DNA of 64,000 bases from Phorcus lineatus. Lineage: Eukaryota > Mollusca > Gastropoda > Trochida > Trochidae. The translations under genes and the position numbers were made by a program. This document shows, piece after piece, positions 1-11,930 of this stretch. Where the stretch lies: NCBI GenBank assembly GCA_921293015.1, contig OV121092.1, positions 8,438,001 through 8,502,000 on the forward strand, written 5' to 3'. The first letter of the stretch is position 1; each line of letters starts with the position of its first letter. The notes beneath the pieces were generated by a model that saw only the letters and a program-made list of their open reading frames with translations, made no database searches and was not told the DNA's origin.

Positions 1-2
1 TT

Positions 3-197
3 GAGCATCTTTGGGATGAACTTGATAGACGTCTTCGTCAGAGTCAACAACAGCCACAAACTCTACAAGAACTGGCTCTATTTGGACAGCAAGAGTGGCA
101 GACGATTGCAAAACCAACCATATAGCGTCTAATCCAGTCGATGCCAAGGCGGGTGAGAACTGTCATCAACGCACAAGATGGCCTCAACAGTTACTGA
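3..197 (+). pseudogene. Tc1/mariner transposase, C-terminal fragment
   Basis: The frame starting at base 3 reads EHLWDELDRRLRQ, then a Gln-rich stretch, TLQELALFGQQEW, and near the end RLIQSMPRRVRTVINAQDG, closing with TGA at 195-197. This matches the last part of Tc1-family DDE transposases, where EH-WDEL holds the third catalytic acidic residue and the MRRR-INA-GG block closes the protein. One in-frame TAG (123-125) interrupts it, so the copy is dead. The catalytic domain and DNA-binding domain would lie upstream, outside the window. I could not identify the terminal inverted repeat downstream. Family assignment is from recognised motifs, not from a search. Confidence 0.8.
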
Positions 198-1776
198 CTT
201 TCAGCGGACGTCTGTGAAATATTGTGAAAGCCATATCTCATATTATTACGTGATTTTGTTAATTGATATCACCTTAAATCTGATGTAAAAATTCACACTT
301 TTAACTTCATTCCCCTTGAATTCATACGCGTTTGAAAATACAACAATTTCTCTTAACAATTCTGGCTATGCGTTTCTTTTTTTGGATAGTATATTTCGAT
401 GTCACCAGTTGCAAATTATTTATTCAGATGTGTATAATATTCTGTGATAATAACATGGATTTTCTTTCAACTATGAACTTCTCTCTAACTAGTCAACATA
501 TAAAGTTAGGAGAGGAGTATGGACATATTCACAATAGAAATCTAGTAAGTCCAAATCCTCAAATCATATCATCAAATTGTCCGGTAAAGGTAACATATTC
601 ACTGAAACATTTCATTGAGTCCATGTTTTTCTATATAATGTAAATATTTGAAATAATAAATGTAAGTGTCCATATTAGAAATTAGTATGTTCATTTCAAA
701 ACCTTTATGTAATATGAATGTAATGAAAACAGATATGATCCCTTTCATAAAAAGATGTTTAAAAATCATTTGTTTTATCATATCTCTTTCATGGAAATGT
801 TTCATTGAATTTTCGCTTTATCAAACAGGTGACAGCTTTGGTAAGTATCTTCACTTTTTCTCCAAACCTCTGAACATAGAAACTAGATGCAGGAACTCTT
901 AACTTGAATATCAAATTACATTTCATTAAATGTATGATAATCTTAATCTTGTAATGCCACCGACGGACATCATAGCAACTTTAACATGGACTACTTTTCA
1001 CTTGAAACTTAACTTCATTTCATTTCAACTCGACTTCGAGTAGAATCATTCGTTTCTTTCAGTTTTCTTCTCATAATATTGTTTTACATTCATTGAAAAT
1101 AATTTTCTATGCATTGATAAAGTAAAATAGAAAGGTCATTTGATATATTTGAATTCAAATTGAGACAAAAATCACACGTCTATTTCATTTCTCATGAAAA
1201 GGATTATAATTTTTTTTTAAAGAAATTCTGCATTAACGAAAGCGGTCTTTTCATAAGAACAGTTTATAAGATCGTGTCTTAAACTCTATAATTGATTCTT
1301 CGATAATTGCTTGTCAGCACAAACTGAGATATCATTCAGTATTTGTTTTGCTTTTGGTAATATAAATTGTTCAACAGTTTGTAAAAATTGTTTGAACTTT
1401 GGAAACTGCTGATCCTATTTCTTAAGTTGTAGAACATATTTGAAACTTAAAATATGTATACAACATTGTTTTAAATGAAATCCTTTGCTGATCATCTATC
1501 TTAGATTGTAGAACACATTTCAAAACAATTTCAACGATCTAAATGAATTCACCATTTTCCTAAATTAAAGAGAAATCTAATATTTATGTAATATGCTTAT
1601 CTTTACCCTTGTGAAATTGAGCTAAAACTTGCTAATTTTGTTCCTTCAAATCTGATGATAAGCTGGCATTTATTGATACGTAAACATTCACCTATTCATA
1701 TTGGCGGTAACTTTGGATAAAAAAAGCATTGCGTAATCAGCACAGATGAACATGACTTAGTTGCTGTTAAGTCTTT
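198..1776. other. AT-rich non-coding stretch
   Basis: I see no recognisable gene, RNA or repeat. The short open frames are AT-rich with skewed amino-acid content, as expected by chance. Confidence 0.5.
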
Positions 1777-1886
1777 ATCACTCACATTGTAAACGTTCTA
1801 TGATACCTAGAAGAGCTCTTTTTATCAACGTTTATTTTATAAATATGTCAATACATTATAACTCATATTTGGTACAAGTGAGTTTG
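1777..1886 (+). repeat. 110-bp direct repeat, copy A
   Basis: This block begins ATCACTCACATTGTAA and ends near GGTACAAGTGAGTTTG. It recurs in the same orientation at 2460-2567 with small indels and substitutions. The palindromic element at 2024-2459 lies between the copies and the second copy abuts it. The other copy of the palindromic element near 18.6 kb is not flanked by this repeat, so it belongs to the local site. Confidence 0.75.
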
Positions 1887-2023
1887 ATACTGAAGAAGTT
1901 TGAAATATTCTGCTCCTAGTGTTATTATCAGCACGGTTAAACATGACATGAGAGAAAAGGATAAGGAAACATCTTTGGTTTGCTGGTGTTTCTTGTCGAT
2001 GAAAAGAAAGTTTGTCAATAAGT

Positions 2024-2459
2024 ATTTATCATCCAAAACTGTGTTCCACAGGAGATATTGCTTGTGGAAGATCCTAGGAGATATCGTCTTGACAGTAGAT
2101 TTTGAACAATGCCCTTTTACAGTCAAGTTCATGACATCACAATTGTTTTACATCATCAAGTAATGACATCACAATGCTATGACGTCATAAACATGCTGAC
2201 GTTACAATGCTATGACATCACTCCACTGAGAGTCTAAGAGTAGTGCAGTGTTCAGAAAAACACATTTTTCACGGAATCGAAATGAAAAATGATTTTGGAT
2301 GATAAATAGAATCTTACCCTCGTGTCTTCTGATATCAAATATATCAACACGCGTTGATAAAAGTAAAAGATCCTCAGCAAGCCTCGGATATTTGTAACTT
2401 TTATCAACTCGTGTTGATATATTTGATATCAGAAGACACTTGGGTGAGATTCTCTATGT
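2024..2459. mobile_element. Nested-palindrome MITE-like element, copy 1
   Basis: The stretch is shared with 18584-19030. It begins TTTATCATCCAAAA, whose inverted form occurs near 2292-2305. It then carries ATGACATCACAATGCTATGACGTCA-type tandem motifs around 2110-2220 and ends in a large palindrome at 2311-2450. The palindrome arms, beginning ATCTTACCCTCGTGTC, are about 53 bp each around a central segment of about 36 bp. No coding capacity is seen. It looks like a non-autonomous DNA element or foldback element, but no transposase family can be assigned. Confidence 0.65.
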
Positions 2460-2567
2460 ATCACTCACATTGTAATGTTCTATCATATCTAGAAAAGCTC
2501 TTTGTATCAACGTTTATTTCATGAATATGTCAATTCCGTATAACTCACATTGGTACAAATGAGTTTT
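2460..2567 (+). repeat. 110-bp direct repeat, copy B
   Basis: Second copy of the block at 1777-1886, in the same orientation. It starts immediately after the palindromic element. Confidence 0.75.
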
Positions 2568-5336
2568 GGTGTTCTTTCTGTAGAAATTTTCCTACATAAC
2601 TATGTCAATTTTGTGTTTTTCAGTTTCCGAAAATTATGATGTTTGAACGTTTATGATGTACTTTTCATTATTCTGTACATCTAATATTAATTAGAAATTT
2701 TTAATTTTTTAAAAGAAAACTGATTTACAAAGTATGAAGTTTTGCTTCTAAATCGGATTTTACTTTCATCTCTTCATAAACGATACCAATTTATATCGGT
2801 TCATAATTTCAACTCTTTCCTTCCAATAGCATTCCTAATATTGAAACAAATTGCTTTCTGAAAACATTCAAAACAGTTTTTCTTGTAAGCAGAGTCAGTT
2901 TATAATATAAACTATCATCAATCATCTAAAATCGTCTTAGTTTATGAACCAAGGATACCAATTATCATCATAAATAAATACAAATGACAAAATGGTCATT
3001 TAAAAATAACACATATTTTCATTTTCATAAAATATGTCGTATTCTTGCCAGTTATAATTTTGGAGCTGCTAAAAATGTTTGCATATGGAAAAATACCTCG
3101 TTCGTTGTGAGTAAATGAATCTAAGTTGCTGTCATTTGTCATGAATATAATCAAATCATAAAGAGAGCTTAACAGAATATGAATTATTTCATATTTCTAT
3201 AATATGGACTCTTGTTTCAGGCTTTTCCTTTGAAATTGCAAGAAATAATCGGCAGTTATAAATACCATTAACCAAGAAGTCTTCAGAATTACTATCCACT
3301 TCGAAATTAACAAATCAAAAAGATAATACCTGTATGATTATTTTGAGCCTAATTTTTGACAAATGCATAAACAGTAACCTAATAAATGGAGAGATATTTC
3401 TTCAGCTCGCATCTGTCATGATGTGAAGTCCATTAATCCATAATTTAATTTCTAAGAGCTGCACAGCCTGACACAACAGTCTCATAATTATTTCTATGAA
3501 GTTTACACTTGACAAGATCTGTTTGAATGTTAGGTGAAGGTGGTTAAACCTCTGCAGCTTTTATTCCATCATGCATTGATCTGAGCCATCAAATGCGCTC
3601 ATCGAATATCTCAACAATCTTCCAGATGAGTAGACGCACATTTTCGTTGGTTTTATTGTTGTTGGATCATAAATTGTTGTTGTAGGTGGAGTGATTGGTC
3701 CGATTATTTTAGAAAAACTGGCTGGACGGACATCTACACATATTTATCGACCTCAGGCTACACAAAGCAGTGTAAAGAGATCTTTCAATAAATTGTGTAA
3801 TGGTACTTGTGATCCAAACAGTTTCTGTGTAAAAGAATGCATTACTATAGAAATTTGGTATCTATAGTTATTGATTGAAGCTTCCCCTTTTATATGAGAT
3901 GTAACATTCTCCAGCACATTTGAAGTTTTTCTCTTCAGTAAAATCTTTTGCTATTGGCGAATTCTTTGATACAAAGACTGAGATGCAACGAGCACGTAAT
4001 AGCGAAATACTACTATAGTATACAGCTATACACTCTAATAATAAAGAATGATAATGAACGACAATTATCAATTACTGTATTATAATCTATTAACAATGCA
4101 AACCATCAATGCTAATTTCTCCCAAGTCCTTTTGAAATTTCAATCACTCTTTCTCAGACTGCTGCATTTTCCAATTTTTTTTCAAATGTAAATATTTTGC
4201 AATTGCAAAACAATTTTACAGTGTTGTAATATTTGACATTGCCTTTTGCAGTCGAACCGGTATTGAATAGTGATATTCTCCAAAAACCATGAAAGATATT
4301 GTCAAAATCCACATCAGTACCACAGAAGGGGTCAACAGGAAATCTATGCAGACAAATGAGAGTGATAGTGAGAATTAATAAGTAACCAGTGAGTTTTTAT
4401 CCACAAGTTAAGGTCTGAATTTTTCTCACATGAAAAGTGATTTCTGTATGTCATCATTAATGCCATGAAGAAATAGTATTCAACTGCTTGTAAATGCAAT
4501 TCTACTTATGATTGGTCTAACGAATTTCCTCGACTAGAACAACCCACAGCTGGTAGTTATTTTGTTATGTATTAACTACGAGGACAATCATACAAATAGT
4601 GTATGGATAGATACATAATAACAAAAATGATATACCAAAGTAACACCTCACGATAAGTCACAAGGGCGTTGACAAAGTCAATAATATCACCTCACGTCTA
4701 AAATTTCTATCGCATAGATTGTCTGACATTTGATTGAAAGATGATCTCAATGCACCTCCTATCATTGAGTAAGCACTGCTGTTTACATGTACTACACCTG
4801 GCGAGCTGAAATCAGGTGGATGGTAGTCAGCTGGTGCCCTGATGATTCTGGTTAAATAAACATACCAAATTCACCTTGGTGGGGATGTTGAACAGTTATC
4901 ACATGAATCTTTTTCAAAGTGTTTAGCTACTGTGCTATGGTTTATATTTTTTTCATAAGATACAGTGCTTTGGTTTACAGCATCTGTCTACACGATAAGT
5001 AATGTGACTGAGATGCATGACAAATCGGTGATAGTCATATGATGTAGTTTCGCTACATTGTTTGACATTATAATGAAACCTAAGCATATGGTACAATTTC
5101 TCTGTTGATATTTATTTCACCTTGACAAGCTAGAATCAACTTTCTGATAGAGGATGTTATGCTGACATTTTGGGTTAAGTAAATACTCTCCATTGATCTC
5201 GGTAGGAATATTTATCAATTCACCTAGAATTCGTTTCAGACAACATCTGTACCTCATACCATCGTAGTGCAACTTATATCTTAAATCTGGTTATACTTTA
5301 TCTGCGTGAGTGCATTTTATATCCATCGTAGTGCAA
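2568..5336. other. AT-rich non-coding stretch
   Basis: No gene or RNA recognised. A 12-bp motif (ATCGTAGTGCAA) occurs at about 5262 and again at about 5325. Nothing else stands out. Confidence 0.5.
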
Positions 5337-5346
5337 TAGTACTTAC

Positions 5347-5738
5347 TAAGGATGCGCGGTATTATCAGTGTATCGGTATATTGCAATACAGAAACAATGT
5401 GATACATACCGGTACACTCTTCTGAAAATATCCAATGTATTGGAGGTTTATAATATTTACAATTTCCGTGTAAAATTCCAGAAAAACGTAACAAAAAAAC
5501 CCGAACTGAAAATTGCAAAACATGAACTCGCAAAGTGAAAATCGCACAGACTAGTTTAAAGCGCAGGAACCAGTCACTAATTATCTCTCCTTATAAAACC
5601 AGTTGAGCATTGGTCACTGTTCTACTGTTGTTGTTTAGTCAAGAGAGCATGGAAAAACTTAAATATGAAAAGTAACAATGTATAGCATTACGTATTGCAA
5701 TACGCTTTTCTGCATAGCAATATATTGCAATACGAAAT
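5347..5738 (+). mobile_element. 392-bp non-autonomous insertion with 10-bp target duplication
   Basis: The 10-bp sequence TAGTACTTAC occurs at 5337-5346 and again at 5739-5748, bracketing the insertion. The element opens with GGATGCGCGGTATTATC and a TATATTGCAATAC motif, and closes with GTATTGCAATACG and ATATTGCAATACG motifs, so the ends are rich in imperfectly inverted TTGCAA units. A diverged copy lies in reverse orientation at about 44021-44325. There is no coding capacity. A hAT-like MITE is possible, but the termini are not diagnostic. Confidence 0.65.
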
Positions 5739-5819
5739 TAGTACTTACACTGCATCTAAGTGTAATTCTGTTTCTTAGGAAACCTGCTTAAACGATATTT
5801 GAATACCTAAAAGCATTTT

Positions 5820-6180
5820 ACTACATGCACAAAATACATTATCATTAGAGTTCTTTACATGTATCATTAGAAATCTGTTAAGTAGCAAAAAGGTTGATCC
5901 ATGTTGCATGATTGGAAATTGGTTATAAGGAAATAATGATACAGACTCTGTAAATGGAGTACTCCATGGCGTCGTGCATAAAAGAAGTAATTTCTGCTGT
6001 AAGGTGTGCTATTGAAGAGGGTTTTTTTTCAGTAATTTTCTGGCCCATTATGATGAAATTATTCTTGTGAAATATAACATTTGCAGAAACTTAAGAATGT
6101 AAAAATTTGTTTTAGCATAAATATTGATGAATTTTCTGGCTTCGAGTACAGATAAATTTTCTTCGTTACCTGTTTGCAAA
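5820..6180 (+). repeat. Low-copy repeat, copy 1 (paired with about 17.6-17.98 kb)
   Basis: Shares collinear blocks with about 17610-17980, for example GCACAAAATACATTATCATT, CTGTAAATGG, AAGAAGTAATTTCTGCTG and the segment around CCATTATGATGAAATTATT. The two copies are clearly diverged but alignable over about 300 bp, and are separated by about 11.8 kb. No coding potential is evident in either. Confidence 0.6.
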
Positions 6181-9100
6181 AACTAATATTTATCATGTCA
6201 TATCCTTTCCATACATGATTTAGTCATATCAAGAGAGGAAGTTGAAACAAGGATAAAGCACCAACACGTCATTATCTCTCCTTTTAACATGTTTACTAAC
6301 TTATATTGGAAACACAATTATGATACTAGATCCCTATTTACCTATTAATGATATAAAATATCTCTACATTAAACTTCGCTCTATTCTTTTAAAATTCACA
6401 AAGAATACATCTAACGAATAAGTGAGACAGGTCCCCGGGTTGCTATAGGAATTGCGAGTCCATGTTTTGATCAAATTAAACTCCGTTGAAACACCGAGTA
6501 GGGGAGGTATGTATCACAGAATGGTATCTCAGGCGTTTGCAAACTTTGTTACCTCTAACTGGGATTTGGAACTTTTATTTTAATTGCCAAGGCAGAAAGT
6601 ATTATGTGTCTATTTAAATTTTTCTGTTTTTGACACTGTCTGATAAAATCTTCCCTCTTATGAAAATAAAAGTTTGAAAACAATGTCCTCCACCAGAAAG
6701 ACCCGTTATTAGACTTCCTTTCCATGTGGTCCAAATATTCTACTTACATGTATACATATTCTTAAGCTTGTTTAGTTCACCAATTCCCCAAAACGATAAG
6801 CTCTTCAAAAGCTTCAAATACTTATTCAGTTACTGACTTGCTTTTGATTGTACTTCACAGGCTGAATATCAAAGTGTAAGCAGACTTTGTTCAGAGGACA
6901 ACGCCAAACGAATTTGTATCCATAAAGAGGTATTATTATGTGATATTTACTCTTCTGAAATTATGAAGATATCATTGCTTCTAAAGTAAAGGTGTATTAT
7001 TAATATCATGCTTCATCTCACTTTCCTGGTCATCAATGATTCATAAAACAAATAGGGTTAAAATGATGCCCTTGATTGAGATTGACACATTGTTCCCTGA
7101 CACAAAGCTTTTTCACGACTAAATGTATCATTATGAGTTGCACGCTCTGCAATCAGAGTCTCAAACGGGACTAATGTGCTTACTTTCTGAATGAATGAAG
7201 TCAAAAGGATTATAACATCACTGCAATTATAACCCATCACGAATTGCTTACAAGGAAAGCATGCACATATCAGGTTAAGAGCTACAGACATTACAGTTTA
7301 CCATTTCTAAACATTTTCTACCCGAAGAGATCTGTTTTGATGCTGCGCTGCAAAGCCAGAGCACTGATCGATAAACCATCAATATCTGTACTTACCAGTG
7401 GCAATTAACTATCTTATAAATAATCTAGATAAATTCAAATCAATGCCTTCATGGACGTTTGTAAGCGAGCGTTTTGTGTTACTGGGATTTTCAATGCTAT
7501 GTTAGAATTGAACCAATAATCTTCACTTATATCTCTTCATGGCAATACAGATTACATGACAATACATATACTTAACACAAAGTAACTTTGTTTGAATTGG
7601 GAGGTAATGTAATATGAGTTAGATTGCACAAATTTCCATGTAAACGTTATTATATGAAGCAGACGTTGACAAACGTTTCCACATTGAAACCCCTTTTAGG
7701 AAAAATGTTTTAATGGCATCGAATAACTGTTTTTAAAAACTGTATGTTGAAGGGGACAACATTGATTATACATTATATGTTGGTAGAGTCAAGATTGTAT
7801 TATGCGAAGCTGATTTCAAAACATGATCAACTAGAAAGTTGTAATAAATAGGACAAATACCAAATGATGTTGAATTTTTATTGGCACAACACTTTCAATT
7901 TCTATAAACATGGCTTAAAGATGTTAAACTTCTTGATTTTCTGTACATATTTTTGCAAGGAGTAATATATTGTAAAAAGGAATTATTAAAATGAATCTTA
8001 TTGACAATGATTTATGTAGCTTCTGCACAAATGTTTCTGAGAGTTTGAGAGTAATGTGTACTGGGAATGTTGTGAAACCATGCAATTTTGGATGAACTGT
8101 AACATTGAAATAATGAATATCTTCAGCAGAAGATAAATTTATCGAAGTATTTTATTTGGTTTGTTATATTACAAAAAAATGTGTAAATGAATCAAATCAT
8201 TATTTCTTTATAATTTGTGAAATATATAGAATTTGATAAACAGTGATAATACACTGATACACTTGTTAGTTAAAACTTAAACGATTAAAGTAACAATGAA
8301 AAGGTAAGTAAACTTGATAAATAATTAAAAAATGTTATACATAGAAATTGAAATGATTTGAAAAATCTAATAGTATTGTCGGACTTCCATACATCCTCAC
8401 ATGAGACTTTTGAGTGCAATTGACAGAACTTCTTTTTTCCCTTTTGCCCTTTTTATGTGTAATACTTTAATGTGATCTCATTTCGTATGCATTTGCTGTA
8501 TAATATATGTTCCCTCATCAGGTCAGGCGGTTGTTGTTGACATGAAGGAAACGTAAACATTTACAATTTTTCTCGGAAGGAATACTTGTGTAATTATCCA
8601 AAGACCCATGTAGTGTTGACTCCACCTGATAATACTGATGGTTATATGTGTAATATGGCTCATTTTTTTAAACAAATTCACAACAATGTATCCAAACGCT
8701 GAAAAGAAAATACTTCACCACTTTGATTAAAAAAGAATGTATTAATGCCAATATTTGTGCTTAAGTTTCATGTGTACGTGAAGAATTGTGTTAACGCAAA
8801 TCTGTAAACAGGGAAGACTTTAATTTGTTGGTGACATCTTCCTTATCAGTTGAAATGCAATAAAGCTTTTTCTGCATGTTGAAAGAAGGATAAGCTTTTT
8901 GAAATATGCAGCTGTAGTTTAAGAAGCATTTTTTTAAAAAATGTATTCAATGACTGCGTTTGATGTGTTTATACGAGTACCTAAAAACTGAGCAAGTATT
9001 GTTAATATTTAAGATCTGTAGAGCAGGCTACTGGGTTTGAAAAAAATCCTATTGTTAATCTATAACCTTCTGCTAAGACGTCCGCACTCTTTCAACATTT

Positions 9101-10405
9101 AATAGTTTGTATGCACAAAATGTAGATACACAAACAATTAATCCATTCTTAGATAAAAAAAACAAGAGATAGCAAGAAATGATTTTGTTCCTCAGATATA
9201 AAGTATCCTTATAGTATATTCAAATAGATCCAAACAAATCTTGTCTGGTGTTCTTTGATCTTTCGTTTTGATGTTTCTCTTTACATTGAACGTTTGTTGC
9301 ATCTCTTCAGTAAGTATTCTTTTGTATCTCCATTCGTTAGGAGGTTGTCGTTGAATCTCTTGTTCGGAAGAAAGGAAGTAAATTATTTGTTCAACTAAAA
9401 GGATGTTATTTTGAAAGAGGAATTTAGCATCAAATCTTTCTATGATAAACTTGCAAGATTCGCTTGCAATTCAGATGCTGATTATGTTTATATATAGCAG
9501 ATAAGATGCATTTCGCCTCTTCCATCTTCCATCTGTGTATTTTGAATCTCAAACAGACAAATCTTGATCTTCAACGAATACGTCTTCTTGGTGATATGTC
9601 AGATAGTTGATAGTTATATTTTCTCTAAGAAGAATTACTATATTACTGCTTTATTAGGTTCCACCCTTTCCTAAAAATTACTCCCGTTCAGTTTATTTTT
9701 CAGGCATTAAAAATCAAAAAGGAATATTATAGTTTAATTTTTGGCAGGAGAAAAGAAAAGTGCTATATTCATAATTCATGTTCAAAACTACATTGTGAAT
9801 TAAAGGTGTTTGGTTTAAATTCCAAAGTAAAATGAGGAATGAAAATAGTTTTGTTGTTGCTATAGTGTAACTATTGAAATTGTTATGATATGAGTAGAAA
9901 ATAGAGAAAGTAAGTACACACTCATGTCTTGGCTTAGAAAATGTTTTAATTTTGTGAATTTTTTAAACTTTCCTTGGCAGAAAGTAAATGGGCTTATATA
10001 AGTATGATGATTGTATGTGATGAAATTTAAGTTGGATGATAATACGTCATCATTGACCATTGTAAAACAAATAAATCGATAACATTTATTAAATAGTGAA
10101 TATCTTCACTGATTGGAATGTATAAATATCAACAAAATACCAATACATGCAGCTTTTCACAGTTGGAAGTTTTGGTCTATAACGTCTTAAGGATGATATA
10201 ATTTCAAATCGTGAAAGTTTTATTTTTAAGATTACGATGTTCAACCGTCAAAATGTCCTGAAAAAGACCCGTGTCTTTATGAGCAGGACACTCTGACATT
10301 AGAGTCAACAAAAATTTAACATTTAGATGTCTTTAACCATTATTTTGTCTAAATTCTTTCAATATTTGTCTAATTTTCTAAATGACAATTTGTCCTCAGA
10401 AATAT

Positions 10406-10406
<1 letters not shown>
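6181..10406. other. AT-rich non-coding stretch
   Basis: No recognisable gene, RNA, mobile-element terminus or long repeat was found over this 4.2 kb. Open frames are short and compositionally random. Confidence 0.45.

Positions 10407-10407
<1 letters not shown>

Positions 10408-10458
<51 letters not shown>
10408..10458. repeat. (AT)n microsatellite at left PLE boundary
   Basis: About 50 bp of uninterrupted AT dinucleotides, preceded by AATATCC. A matching tract lies outside the right arm of the PLE (14594-14649) followed by GGATTT, so the AT tracts are placed as mirror images around the element. Confidence 0.9.
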
Positions 10459-10460
<2 letters not shown>

Positions 10461-10700
10461 AAAGAGTAAACATCGGATGGTTCTGACTGGATCAATCTTC
10501 TTTAATACGATACGATGAATTCATTTCGACCAGTGTATCGGTCTTTTCAAGTATGTTTGACAAATAAAGTATACACATATTTATAGAAGGAACAAGACAA
10601 TAAATTCATACATTCATATATGTGAATGGGTAATTGGTTAATCAGTCATTCGTTGCCAATCACGTAATAATAGCCTCAGGCACCCCTAATTGGGTGTGAC
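10453..10700 (-). repeat. PLE left inverted arm (248 bp)
   Basis: Reverse complement of 14306-14553 with no mismatch that I could find and no indel. The inner end is TGGGTGTGAC, and the outer end passes into the AT tract. The hammerhead-like fold described for the right arm lies here on the minus strand. The ORF1 frame is open from 10674, just inside the arm. Confidence 0.9.
10510..10554 (-). ncRNA. Hammerhead-like ribozyme fold, left arm (antisense to the PLE)
   Basis: Exact inverted copy of the fold at 14452-14496, so it would form only in minus-strand transcripts. See that entry for the helices and core. Confidence 0.45.
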
Positions 10701-10766
10701 ACTCCACAGCAAGCAGACAATGAAGCCTTGAGACTGGCGTATGGAAAACGCAAATCAATTTCAAAG

Positions 10767-11930
10767 ATGTGGAACAGAAAACTGCATGAACGACAGCAGG
10801 CTTTCTACCACTCACTTAGAACAAAACAGACTTCTGATATTTATAATGAATATCTCAACTTGGATACGCCATTTATCCCTAGGAAGTTTAGGGAAAAAAG
10901 TTGGGGAGAAAACGAAGACATGACTGAATTTGCTATACAACAGATCGAAAAGGAGGGTGAAAAACTCCTTTATGAACATATCAAACATGTGGAGACATAT
11001 TCAAGAATCGATGATGAAATGTTGAACTTCATCGAGTCTACAGATGAGAATCTAAAGGACAAGCTACATACACTGTGGTATGAAGATACCCTAAAGGGTG
11101 AAAATAAATGCAGATCAGCCTGGAACAAGACAGAAGAATGGATGCGCAAGCTCCCAATTACTTCCCAGGACAACGCATGCCCAACCCCAACTAAACCTCG
11201 TCATGGAAGGTACCATCACCCTGGACAAGACCATCGCCATGAACATCAATATTACTCGAGGACACGGCAACAATATCAACATCCCAAACACCATCGCCCT
11301 CGTCACCAACATCACCATCAACAGCGTCAACAGCGTCAACAGCATCATTATAGACGAAGACACCAGCAACCACAACGTCGACAATATCACCAGCAACATC
11401 AAGGTCATCAAAAGCAAGACCATCATGAGCAACAGCAGATTCAACAACAGCACGACATACAACAAAATCTGCCACAACAACAGCAACATCTTCAGCAGCA
11501 AACCGCATCCCCTGCAACCGTGCCTGTAGGCGCTACCCCCAATAACTATCTGCCCCCTCAATGGCAGAATCAACAAGTACCACATCCTGTGACCACGACA
11601 ACCAACAAAAGAAAAAATGAGGGTGCCACCCCTGCAAACTACGCGCAGGCTGTACTTCAGCAACAACAATCACAGCAGAAGATCACAACAGCCCCATCAA
11701 CAAACAACCATAAGAACAAAGGGGCCACTCCAGAAAACTACCGAGAAAGAATCGCTAGCCAAAACACTGGAAAAGAACCATCCACACCCCTTACAGAGAC
11801 CCCAAAAACATCAAAACAAAACGCAGGCCGTCAAACAAGATCAATGGCATCCATTACAAAAGATGGTTTGATAAAAAAAGCCAATGGTTTTTTACGGAAG
11901 GGCCACAGGAAGGAGACACCAACAACCTAA
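10767..11930 (+). CDS. PLE ORF1 protein with His/Gln-rich middle
   Basis: Predicted 387 residues from the first in-frame ATG (MWNRKLHERQ). The frame is open from 10674 with only a TTG at 10728, so the true start may be upstream. Residues 1-130 are a charged, probably helical region (RKLHERQQAFYHS, LDTPFIPRKFRE, LHTLWYEDT). It resembles the region that precedes the RT in other metazoan PLEs. Residues about 147-248 are extremely rich in His, Gln and Arg. Three motifs GATPNNY, GATPANY and GATPENY follow at residues 255, 286 and 319. The C-terminal tail is basic. A role in binding element RNA is an inference from the basic and His/Gln composition. The last 172 bases overlap the RT frame, with slippery heptamers near the end. 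Long open frames on the minus strand and in +1 here are shadows of the CAN-repeat codons. Confidence 0.8.
   Translation: MWNRKLHERQQAFYHSLRTKQTSDIYNEYLNLDTPFIPRKFREKSWGENEDMTEFAIQQIEKEGEKLLYEHIKHVETYSRIDDEMLNFIESTDENLKDKLHTLWYEDTLKGENKCRSAWNKTEEWMRKLPITSQDNACPTPTKPRHGRYHHPGQDHRHEHQYYSRTRQQYQHPKHHRPRHQHHHQQRQQRQQHHYRRRHQQPQRRQYHQQHQGHQKQDHHEQQQIQQQHDIQQNLPQQQQHLQQQTASPATVPVGATPNNYLPPQWQNQQVPHPVTTTTNKRKNEGATPANYAQAVLQQQQSQQKITTAPSTNNHKNKGATPENYRERIASQNTGKEPSTPLTETPKTSKQNAGRQTRSMASITKDGLIKKANGFLRKGHRKETPTT
11873..11879 (+). promoter_or_regulatory. Candidate -1 slippery heptamer A AAA AAA
   Basis: In the ORF1 frame the codons read ATA AAA AAA GCC, so the seven As have the X XXY YYZ phase needed for -1 slippage. 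A shift here enters the open RT frame. A simple indel in the run is the alternative. Confidence 0.35.
11888..11894 (+). promoter_or_regulatory. Candidate -1 slippery heptamer T TTT TTA
   Basis: In the ORF1 frame the codons read GGT TTT TTA CGG, giving U UUU UUA in correct phase, 33 bases before the ORF1 stop. U UUU UUA is an established -1 slippery sequence in retroviral gag-pol junctions. After slippage the reading continues into the RT frame, which has no ATG of its own until 12080. I do not see a strong downstream stem-loop by eye. Confidence 0.45.

Noticed and set aside
11098..11529. 143-codon plus-strand frame overlapping ORF1
   Set aside because: It shares low-complexity DNA with ORF1 and has no link to the conserved N-terminal part or to the RT.
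11115..11669. 184-codon open frame on the minus strand within PLE ORF1
   Set aside because: It is the antisense of the CAN-repeat codons, giving a Leu/Val-only translation. The plus-strand frame connects to recognisable PLE sequence on both sides.
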